Source: SURF-24 sp964537965 (GTDB lineage Bacteria > Bacteroidota > Ignavibacteria > Ignavibacteriales > SURF-24). From it: DNA of 31,679 nt. Of this stretch, positions 24,906-31,679 are shown one piece after another. Each line of letters starts with the position of its first letter. Within the stretch, counting starts at the first letter, position 1. Position numbers and translations under genes: made by a program. The notes under the pieces were generated by a model. It was given only the letters and a program-made list of their open reading frames with translations, ran no database searches and was not told where the DNA came from. Where the stretch lies: positions 1 to 31,679 of the forward strand of contig CAZIDB010000019.1 in NCBI GenBank assembly GCA_964537965.1, in the 5' to 3' direction.

Positions 24906-26714
24906 ATGCAGAACCGATTCAAACTCATCTTAGCTTTTTTGATAACTAGTATTAACCTTTTTTATTGCAATACGGCCGACACAATTCATTACATGGTTGA
25001 TTTAACCAATGTCAAGGACGACCTTTTTCATGTAACAGTTTATCCCAAAGGGCTTACTACATCAAGCAATCTTTTCAACTTTCCTGCAACTGCCCCTGGT
25101 ATTTATACTAATATTGATTTTGGTCGTTATATAAAATCTTTTAAAGCTTATAATAAAAAGGGAGACGAAATTACTTCTTTTAAAACAAATACAAATCAGT
25201 GGGAAATTGAAAACCCAGAAAATGTTTATAAAATAGAATATGATATTGAAGATACTTATGACAGCTCACTAGATACAGTGAAAGTTTTCCCTATGTGCGG
25301 AACGGCTATTGAAGACGGATTTATAATCTTAAATACTTTTGGAGTTCTTGGATATTTTAACGATAAACAAAACTGCTCAATAACGCTAACTCTAAACTAC
25401 CCGAAAGATTATCTGTTGGGAACATCGTTAGAAAAAGCTGGAGTTTCTGTTTATCAAGCGGAAAATTATGATAAATTAGCTGACTCACCCATACTTTTGG
25501 GAAAACTTAGTAAAGCTACAACTTATGTTAATAACATTGCCGTTGACTTATTTGTATATACTACAGATTCATTATTCAGAGCTGAAAATATTATTGGAAT
25601 GGTGGATACTCTGCTTCAATCTGCAAGTAATTTTATTGATTACTCACCTGTAAAAAGTTATTCGTTTCTTATGTGCCTTCTGCCGGATAGCATCCGCTTG
25701 AGGCAAGGTCAAATGGGTGGCGGAGCATTAGAACATAATCAAAGCTCGCTTTATTTTCTACCTGCCGATATGAATGAATTATCTATGCTCAAAGATGTAG
25801 TAATCCATGAATTCCTTCATATTCTTACTCCGTTAAATGCACACAGCGAGTTAATCCATAATTACGATTTCATAAATCCAAAACCATCGAAGCATATCTG
25901 GTTTTATGAAGGAGTGACAGAATGGGGCAGCACAATTGCACAGATGAGATGCGGTTACAAATCTCTTCAGCAATACCTCCAGAAAATTACAGATTATCTC
26001 AGATTAAATGATGCGTTCAAAAAAGATTATAGTCTTTGTGAGATGAGCCTTGAATCTTATACAAATAAAGGCAGAAAAACATTTTTGAATTTCTATAACC
26101 GGGGTGCTATTACTGCTGGGTTGCTTGATATAAGGCTGCTTGAATTATCGAATGGTGAAAAAGGTTTACGGGAATTACTCCTTTCTTTGGTAAAAGAATA
26201 TGGGAAAGATAAATGCTTTAAAGACGAGGAGTTCTTTGAAATTATTGTTAAGAAAACTTACCCCGAAATTCAAGACTTTATAGATAAGTACATCTGCGGA
26301 ACAGAACCTCTGCCATTAACCGAATATTTTAATAAAGTAGGGATAGAATATATTTACGAAAAACCTGCTGATTCTGATAAACCTTCGATAGGCTCAAACA
26401 TTGGCATGAATGACAATGGTGAAATTATAACACAGGGCGTTACGACTGGTGCCGATTATGGATTAAAAGAAGAAGACGTCATCCTTGAAATATTCGGTGA
26501 GAAATTAACAATTGAAAATATTAAAGACGTACTTGACAAAAAGAACACTATGAAAATCGGAGATCACTTTCCTATTAAAATAAAAAGAGATGGCGAAGAA
26601 ATATCTCTTAATGGCGTAATGTCTAGATTTATTAGGCGCCATGTGTTCAGCATAATGGAAAATCCCACACCAGATCAATTGGCTCTAAGAGAAGTATGGA
26701 CACAAAATTTATAG
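24906..26714 (+). CDS. M61 family (glycyl aminopeptidase-like) metallopeptidase with PDZ domain
   Basis: The protein has 602 residues and an exported N-terminus (hydrophobic to about residue 22). An N-terminal beta domain precedes the peptidase. The family motif GGGALEH lies at 271-277, the zinc site HEFLH at 301-305, and the third-ligand segment FYEGVTEWGS near 333-342. A PDZ-like domain occupies about 495-585 (NIGMNDNGEI...YGLKEEDVILEIFGEKL). M61 enzymes remove N-terminal Gly or Ala or act as outer-surface proteases. GGAG lies 6 nt before the ATG. The cysteine at 21 (LFYC) is not a good lipobox. The membrane LuxR gene is divergent upstream. Confidence 0.92.
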   Translation: MQNRFKLILAFLITSINLFYCNTADTIHYMVDLTNVKDDLFHVTVYPKGLTTSSNLFNFPATAPGIYTNIDFGRYIKSFKAYNKKGDEITSFKTNTNQWEIENPENVYKIEYDIEDTYDSSLDTVKVFPMCGTAIEDGFIILNTFGVLGYFNDKQNCSITLTLNYPKDYLLGTSLEKAGVSVYQAENYDKLADSPILLGKLSKATTYVNNIAVDLFVYTTDSLFRAENIIGMVDTLLQSASNFIDYSPVKSYSFLMCLLPDSIRLRQGQMGGGALEHNQSSLYFLPADMNELSMLKDVVIHEFLHILTPLNAHSELIHNYDFINPKPSKHIWFYEGVTEWGSTIAQMRCGYKSLQQYLQKITDYLRLNDAFKKDYSLCEMSLESYTNKGRKTFLNFYNRGAITAGLLDIRLLELSNGEKGLRELLLSLVKEYGKDKCFKDEEFFEIIVKKTYPEIQDFIDKYICGTEPLPLTEYFNKVGIEYIYEKPADSDKPSIGSNIGMNDNGEIITQGVTTGADYGLKEEDVILEIFGEKLTIENIKDVLDKKNTMKIGDHFPIKIKRDGEEISLNGVMSRFIRRHVFSIMENPTPDQLALREVWTQNL

Positions 26715-26797
26715 AATTTGTCTTGTAAGTTTGAGAATGAAGTCTGGACGACTTTTATTTCCGTAAACAGTTAAAACTTATTTGCGCGATTTTGTTA

Positions 26798-26833
26798 AAA
26801 GCTCTGCTGAGAATAGATTATCGGCGGGGCTTT
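26798..26833. terminator. Possible bidirectional terminator hairpin
   Basis: A 12-bp stem with three wobble pairs (AAAGCTCTGCTG / CGGCGGGGCTTT) lies between the convergent M61 and PEBP-like genes. The T-tract is short on both sides, so this is tentative. The rest of 26715-26978 shows nothing else. Confidence 0.35.
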
Positions 26834-26978
26834 ATTACAGGATCAAACAGATAAAAAATTTTAATCAACAAAGAATATTACTCTGCTTAAATAAAATTGA
26901 CATAATAATAACTTTTTTTTTCTATTTATCACAGCTAAGTATTAAGTCTTTTACATTACAAGAACAAACATTTTAAAC

Positions 26979-27602
26979 TTATATATCAGTACCTAAGATT
27001 AATTCATATTCTCCCAGTAGTAAAGATGTTTCTCCTTCCGATTTTGCCTGGTAAACCGCTTTTACTTTTACAGAATAACTATTACCACCGCGGCACGAGC
27101 AAGGTGGAAGGTAAGCTCCGGGTTTATCCATACCTCCTTTTATGTGTTCCGATACTAAAAAGAATTTTTCCGGAAGATCAAAAGTATGCCCCGGTACGGA
27201 AGGAATAATTACCCGGCTTGTGTTGGGTTCCAGCCAATAACCAATTATCCCATGACCGCCATTATTCATTAATTGATAAGAACGATCACAATATTCCATT
27301 ATTATTGCATTCGCTTTATCCGGAATGTCTTCAATAATTAAAGCGGGTGTATGACCGAACTCGCCACACCTTTTGCAATCTTCACCCGGAGGTATTGTAA
27401 TTCCATTCCATCTTGGATCTCCAAATTTCACAGTAAGCTTTACAATATTTTCTGCAGGAATATATTTGGCCGAAGAACATTGAAATGATGTTATGCAAAC
27501 CAAGATTATGAATATAACTTTGATACCTGACCGGATACTTTTAATAAAACATTGTCTGATTTTATACAGCGGGAAATTTATCACAAACATTTTTAACTCC
27601 AA
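26979..27602 (-). CDS. PEBP-like (YbhB/YbcL, Raf kinase inhibitor-type) lipoprotein
   Basis: The protein has 207 residues with a long N-terminal extension before a lipoprotein-like signal (VIFIILVCITSFQC). The mature part resembles the phosphatidylethanolamine-binding protein fold: CGEFGHTPALIIEDIPDKA, then IIMEYCDRSY, NGGHGIIGYW, RVIIPS, and AYLPPCSCRGGNSYSVKVKAVY, which resembles the conserved GPCPP/HRY region. The protein is cysteine-rich, with a CxxC (CKRC). The ligand is unknown. The gene lies 6 nt after the PD40 lipoprotein gene and is probably co-transcribed. The start may be further in than 27602. The fold assignment is from motif resemblance only. Confidence 0.6.
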   Translation of the reverse strand: MELKMFVINFPLYKIRQCFIKSIRSGIKVIFIILVCITSFQCSSAKYIPAENIVKLTVKFGDPRWNGITIPPGEDCKRCGEFGHTPALIIEDIPDKANAIIMEYCDRSYQLMNNGGHGIIGYWLEPNTSRVIIPSVPGHTFDLPEKFFLVSEHIKGGMDKPGAYLPPCSCRGGNSYSVKVKAVYQAKSEGETSLLLGEYELILGTDI

Positions 27603-27608
27603 TAAAAA

Positions 27609-28562
27609 TTAACGTAAAGCGTTTATAAACCCGGCATCAACCCAGAATACATCCACAAATCCATCGTCTCTTCCAACATTCCTTCCGAAGAATAAATATT
27701 TCCCATCCGGTGTTAGTGTTGGATGAGACTCTTCACCTGTTGTATTTACATAATGGCCGATATTCTTTGGACTTTGCCATGAATTATCATTATTCCTGAA
27801 TGAAATATAAATATCCCCAACCTGACCATTTGGAGAAAGATTATCCACTCTTCCGGCCGAGTAGAAAAGCACAAAGCTTTCATCGGGGACAACAAATGGT
27901 TCAACTTCAACAATACCGTTACCATTCTTCATTATGTTACAATATTGCGGGCTCATAAATTTTCCATTAACGCATTCTGCTCTAAACAAACAATCAACAC
28001 CTGAATCAGAAAAGTCCGCGATGAAGTAAAGGGTTCCTTCTTCAGTTAAAGTAGGACTACTTTCGCCTATGCCTGATTGTAAATCAAATTCAACTAATGC
28101 AGGATCAGACCATCCGTTTTCAGTTTTTGTAACATACCAGATGTGTCTTTTATTTTTATTCAATCCATTGGGTAATGGCCTGTCAGATGAAAAATATAAA
28201 TATCTTCCATCAGAGGTTACAAATGGATCTGCATCATTATACTTCCCCGAAAAGGAAGCCGGTTCAGGAATTGACCAGGTTCCGTTACTCATTTTACTAA
28301 AATAGATTGTACCCTGGAAAGAACTATTTAAACGCGTGAAATAAAATTCTTCCAGATTAGGATGAACCGCCATTCCGAATTCTATCGATTCTTTACTTAC
28401 AAAACCGGGTTTGAATTTCAAAGGCTGGGACAAAGGAGCATTTACGCCAAGGTATGTTTCATTAGAAATCTGCGGAGCAGTTTCTTCCGGAGAATTATTA
28501 CAGCCAATCAAAGCAAACAATAACAACTGCACTATACACAGTTTTTTCAACATAAGAATCAT
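27609..28562 (-). CDS. PD40/TolB-like beta-propeller lipoprotein
   Basis: The protein has 317 residues with lipobox ALIGC, so it is lipid-anchored. It carries repeated PD40-type blades: DADPFVTSDGRYLYFSSDR, ESSPTLTEEGTLYFIAD, VEPFVVPDESFVLFYSAGR and ESHPTLTPDGKYLFFGRN. Such propellers usually bind proteins or peptidoglycan-associated partners; no enzyme motif is visible. The start is either the ATG at 28562, only 2 nt after GGGAG, or the ATG at 28553, 11 nt after it. The PEBP-like gene follows after 6 nt. Confidence 0.82.
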   Translation of the reverse strand: MILMLKKLCIVQLLLFALIGCNNSPEETAPQISNETYLGVNAPLSQPLKFKPGFVSKESIEFGMAVHPNLEEFYFTRLNSSFQGTIYFSKMSNGTWSIPEPASFSGKYNDADPFVTSDGRYLYFSSDRPLPNGLNKNKRHIWYVTKTENGWSDPALVEFDLQSGIGESSPTLTEEGTLYFIADFSDSGVDCLFRAECVNGKFMSPQYCNIMKNGNGIVEVEPFVVPDESFVLFYSAGRVDNLSPNGQVGDIYISFRNNDNSWQSPKNIGHYVNTTGEESHPTLTPDGKYLFFGRNVGRDDGFVDVFWVDAGFINALR

Positions 28563-28884
28563 AACTCCCTCTGTACAAAATTATTTTCTTCTATTATGTG
28601 ATAAATACAAATCAGAGTTGGCTTTTCAAACAAACGATTGATTTAAGGTCATACCGCAATTTAACCGGTTATACTGGTAAATGAAATAATCAATATTCTA
28701 TCCGGAATTTACATATTGAACAGCAATAATGTTTTTCTTTCCTGAAATTTATTAACATATTTCGCAGCATACATTAACCTCTTATTTGTGTAATGAACCA
28801 TTAAAATAATTTGTATTAAAAGTACAATATGATTTTTATAATATCTTAATGAGATTTTATTAACCGTTGCAAAGTAAAAGAAAC
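28563..28884. other. Divergent AT-rich spacer
   Basis: About 320 nt between the PD40 lipoprotein gene (minus) and the LytS-type kinase gene (plus). It must hold both promoters. On the plus strand a partial -33/-7 candidate is TTG, 18 nt, TAATTTG near 28790-28820, weak by one base. I see no gene, RNA or clear LytTR repeat pair. Confidence 0.4.
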
Positions 28885-29970
28885 ATGAATTTAACCGAAT
28901 TGAAAAACTCAAAAGGCTTATTCTGGTATATCCAATTAACCGCATGGTTTCTTTTTACAATTCTTACGCTGTTTATATATTATGAAAAAACTTTTTCAGA
29001 CTGGTTCAATGCGTTTTTTCATGTGTTCGAATATTCGCTCGGCTTTGCCGGAAGTTTATTGTTAAGGATCATATTAAAGCATTTTAATAAAAAACCTGTT
29101 TCGCTTTTATCTGTTTCATTTACAATAATTATCAGTGCACTGATATGCGGACACTTTTGGTTAATTTCTGCCAATTACTTTTGGATGCTATTCAGGAACG
29201 GAGTTTATTCTTTTAATTACGCTTTCAGCATGAGTTTTGCAGGATATATATTCAGAATATTCTGGATAACACTGATATACTGCGGCTGGGGCGCTTTATA
29301 CTTTTTCATAAAGACATGGATTGATTTACAAAAGCAAACCGAAAAAACATTAACCGCTCAATCAATGGTTAGAGAAGCTCAGCTCCAAATGCTTCGGTAT
29401 CAGCTTAATCCTCATTTTTTGTTCAATTCATTAAATTCTATTTCAGTATTAATTGATGAAAACAAAGATAAAGCAAAAGAAATGGTGGCAGATCTTTCCG
29501 AGTTTTTAAGATATACCCTGATAAGTAAAAATTATTCGGACGTCCCGCTTATTAAAGAGATTAAAGCAATTAAAAGTTATCTTGATATTGAGAAGAAAAG
29601 ATATGAAGACAAACTTCACATAGAGTATGAAATTGATGAAGGTTCAGAAGAATTTGCCATACCTAGTTTTTTAATTCATCCCCTGATAGAAAACGCTGTT
29701 AAATACGGCATGCAAACAAGTAAGATGCCCCTTAAACTTAAAATAAAATCCGTCTTATTAAACAAAGCCCTCACAATATCAGTCTCAAACAGCGGCCGGT
29801 GGGTTGACGTGCAGTTTAATCAACCGATATCTTACGGCACAGGAACCGGGTTAGAGAATATTAAGAAACGTCTTGCAAATGCTTATCCTGATTCTCATAC
29901 ATTTAACATCCTAAAAGGAGATAATGAAGTAACCGTAATCATTGAGTTAAAAAAAACGGAGTCCTCATAA
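28885..29970 (+). CDS. LytS/YehU-type sensor histidine kinase
   Basis: The protein has 361 residues from the ATG at 28885, taken as the start instead of an in-frame TTG 18 nt upstream. Four hydrophobic helices span about 12-145. The His_kinase domain has the phosphorylated histidine H177 in YQLNPHFLFNSLNS. The ATPase domain has the N box LIENAVKYGM and the G box GTGTGLENIKKRL. This 5TM-lacking class pairs with LytTR response regulators. Its stop codon abuts the ATG of such a regulator, so the pair is one two-component system. The signal is unknown. Confidence 0.93.
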   Translation: MNLTELKNSKGLFWYIQLTAWFLFTILTLFIYYEKTFSDWFNAFFHVFEYSLGFAGSLLLRIILKHFNKKPVSLLSVSFTIIISALICGHFWLISANYFWMLFRNGVYSFNYAFSMSFAGYIFRIFWITLIYCGWGALYFFIKTWIDLQKQTEKTLTAQSMVREAQLQMLRYQLNPHFLFNSLNSISVLIDENKDKAKEMVADLSEFLRYTLISKNYSDVPLIKEIKAIKSYLDIEKKRYEDKLHIEYEIDEGSEEFAIPSFLIHPLIENAVKYGMQTSKMPLKLKIKSVLLNKALTISVSNSGRWVDVQFNQPISYGTGTGLENIKKRLANAYPDSHTFNILKGDNEVTVIIELKKTESS

Positions 29971-30696
29971 ATGTTAAAAAAATACAAAGTACTAATAGTT
30001 GATGATGAGCGGCTTGCCCGGAAGGACATTCGCAATAAACTAACCAAATATGAAAACATTGAAATTATTGCTGAAGCCGAAGATGTTCAGACGGCGGTTG
30101 ACGAAATAAAAAGATGCGCTCCGGACGTCATTTTTCTAGATATACAGATGCCTGGCTGTAATGGTTTTGAACTTCTTGAAAAAATTTCTCCGGATATTAA
30201 AATAATTTTTATAACAGCATATGATGAATATGCAATCAGGGCATTTGAAGTTAATGCCCTCGATTATTTATTAAAGCCGATTGAACCAGAACGGCTTGAC
30301 CAATCGATTAAAAGGCTGGGAGAATCTGTTCCGAATAAAGAATTAACCGGAAAGACGCTGAATTACAGCGATCATCTTCTGCTTACGCTTGAGAACCATT
30401 TACAATTCTTAAAGATAGATACAATTATTTACATTACAGCTTGCGGCAATTACAGTGAAATTTTTACTTCGAATCAAAAAAAATCCCTTACTTTAAAATC
30501 TCTAAAAGAATGGGAAAACCGGTTACCTGTAAATAGTTTTTGCAGAATACACCGGTCAACTATAATCAACATTCATTTCATTGGGCGGATTGAAGATTGG
30601 GTGAACTACTCATACCGTGTCTACTTAAAAAATATTTCAGAGCCTTTTGTATTAAGTCGCAGATATGCCCTGAAGTTAAGAGAAGTGTTTGGGTAA
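29971..30696 (+). CDS. LytTR-family response regulator
   Basis: The protein has 241 residues. The receiver domain (1-120) has the acidic pair D11/D12, phospho-acceptor D57 in VIFLDIQMPG, T/S in FITAYDE and K102 in LLKPIEP. The LytTR DNA-binding domain (about 140-241) has FLKIDTIIYITACGNYSEI and FCRIHRSTIINI. It starts directly after the kinase stop. LytTR regulators bind paired short direct repeats; none was identified confidently nearby. Confidence 0.95.
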   Translation: MLKKYKVLIVDDERLARKDIRNKLTKYENIEIIAEAEDVQTAVDEIKRCAPDVIFLDIQMPGCNGFELLEKISPDIKIIFITAYDEYAIRAFEVNALDYLLKPIEPERLDQSIKRLGESVPNKELTGKTLNYSDHLLLTLENHLQFLKIDTIIYITACGNYSEIFTSNQKKSLTLKSLKEWENRLPVNSFCRIHRSTIINIHFIGRIEDWVNYSYRVYLKNISEPFVLSRRYALKLREVFG

Positions 30697-30864
30697 AATC
30701 CTTTTGCTCAAAAAGCTCAGATCCCGATCCAAAGAATTAACCCGCACAATTATATCATTACTAACCGGATAAATAACTTTTATTAACGCTCACTTCCATT
30801 AATAAGCAAAATATTTTTTTTTGTCGCTTCTTTCAATAATTTAGGATTAACAAAAAAGAAGAAT

Positions 30865-31679
30865 ATGAAAAATATATTAATAGTATTTACCGGCGGTACG
30901 TTCTCAATGAAGATTGACGAAAGGACGGGTGGTGCGGTTCCGCATTTTTCAGGTAATGCTTTAATTGATATGATGCCTGAAATTAAAACCCTTGCCAATG
31001 TTTCCATTTTTGACTTCGGTAAATACCCCGGCCCACATATGACTCCGGAATTAATGCTTACACTCTCTGATAAAGTAAAAGAATTTGCAGACAAGAACAT
31101 CTATGACGGTATTATTATTACACACGGAACAGACACTCTTGAAGAAACAGCTTACCTTTTGGATTTAACAATAAATACCGAGATTCCAATAGTGCTTATC
31201 GGTTCGATGAAGAACAGTTCTGAACCTGATTGGGACGGACCAAGAAATCTTAGAGATGCAATATTAGTTTGCCTAAATCCTAATAGCAGAAGCCTTGGAG
31301 TGCTAACCTGCCTTAACGGAGAAATTAATGCTGCAAGCGAAGTAACAAAAACTCATACGGATAATATTGAAACATTCCACAGCTTAGATTTTGGCGCACT
31401 TGGATTTGTTGACCGGGGCAGAGTTTTTATTAACCGTATGCCAAGAAAACTTGAAACTATAAAAACCGTAAAGGTTAATTCCAATGTGGATTTAATTACA
31501 GTTTATGCTGGAATGGATGAAAAGTTTTTTAAATTTTCTGCTGATACCAAAACCGAAGGACTTGTAGTTGAAGCAATGGGTGTTGGCAATGTTCCCCCTG
31601 CAGCGTTTGATGGAATTAAATATGTTGTTGAGAAAGGCATTCCTGTTGTGCTCGTATCAAGATGTCCCGCTGGAGAAAC
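30865..31679 (+). CDS. L-asparaginase (type I/II amidohydrolase fold), partial at window end
   Basis: The frame runs from the ATG at 30865 through the window edge: 271 complete residues of roughly 330. The N-terminal nucleophile motif is VFTGGTFSM (Thr within TGGT) and the second active-site motif is ITHGTDTLEETAY. The later segments PIVLIGSMKNSSEPDWDGPRNLRDAI and VEAMGVGNVPP are also typical. It converts L-asparagine to aspartate and ammonia. With no signal peptide it is likely cytoplasmic (type I-like). It lies 168 nt after the LytTR regulator, with no clear terminator between them. Confidence 0.93.
   Translation, partial: MKNILIVFTGGTFSMKIDERTGGAVPHFSGNALIDMMPEIKTLANVSIFDFGKYPGPHMTPELMLTLSDKVKEFADKNIYDGIIITHGTDTLEETAYLLDLTINTEIPIVLIGSMKNSSEPDWDGPRNLRDAILVCLNPNSRSLGVLTCLNGEINAASEVTKTHTDNIETFHSLDFGALGFVDRGRVFINRMPRKLETIKTVKVNSNVDLITVYAGMDEKFFKFSADTKTEGLVVEAMGVGNVPPAAFDGIKYVVEKGIPVVLVSRCPAGE

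Noticed and set aside
28862..28884. LytTR binding site at ACCGTTGCA before the kinase gene
   Set aside because: Only one imperfect half-site is visible, without a second repeat at the expected 12-bp spacing.
30783..31100. Minus-strand reading frame of 105 codons
   Set aside because: It lies opposite a clear asparaginase reading frame and has no recognisable domain.

Overview
The window is an AT-rich bacterial chromosome segment with dense, mostly short-spaced genes. The organism is probably a member of the Bacteroidota/Ignavibacteriota (FCB) lineage. This is inferred from a Bacteroidota-type promoter (TTG-N20-TAnnTTTG at 12617-12647), many exported lipoproteins and beta-propeller proteins, a LytS/LytTR pair, and short palindromic repeats of a kind common in that group. 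No rRNA, tRNA, CRISPR array, phage or complete insertion sequence was recognised. Three runs of exactly 100 N (2644-2743, 11781-11880, 20348-20447) are scaffold gaps of unknown true size. Two of them cut genes.

Layout. 1-2149: a partial Asp-box lipoprotein and a TlpA-type thioredoxin protein, both on the minus strand. 2150-2787: a repeat-rich spacer with the first gap. 2788-6440: a minus-strand operon clpB - SCO1/SenC - PCu(A)C, joining a protein disaggregase to two copper-delivery factors. 6603-11507: plus-strand mnmE - mnmG - rsmG - murQ. The first three are tRNA/rRNA modification genes that often lie near the replication origin, and two parS-like palindromes flank mnmE. 11577-12580: a RlmD/RumA-type rRNA methyltransferase broken by gap 2.

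12617-20591 is the centrepiece. A promoter drives an HTH-PTS EIIA regulator, followed by six genes of a membrane-bound group 4 hydrogenase-like complex: HyfB-, HyfC-, HyfE- and HyfF-like membrane subunits, a HycE/HyfG-like large subunit, and a ferredoxin-HycG fusion. The large subunit has lost all four nickel-binding cysteines and stops exactly where a real hydrogenase precursor would be cleaved. The complex is therefore best read as an Ehr (energy-converting hydrogenase-related) complex: an ion-pumping relative of complex I whose reaction cannot be H2 chemistry at a NiFe site. The ferredoxin part keeps ligands for only one [4Fe-4S] cluster.

20596-21179: a RAYT (REP-associated tyrosine transposase) that carries one 30-bp REP-like palindrome inside its own coding sequence and another just upstream. 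Two further, different palindromic repeats sit inside the neighbouring Ehr operon. 21185-28562 holds exported or surface proteins (Ntn-hydrolase, DUF3298 protein, PEBP-like and PD40 lipoproteins) and a membrane-anchored LuxR regulator divergent from an M61 peptidase. 28885-31679: a LytS-type kinase, its LytTR response regulator, and an asparaginase cut by the window end.
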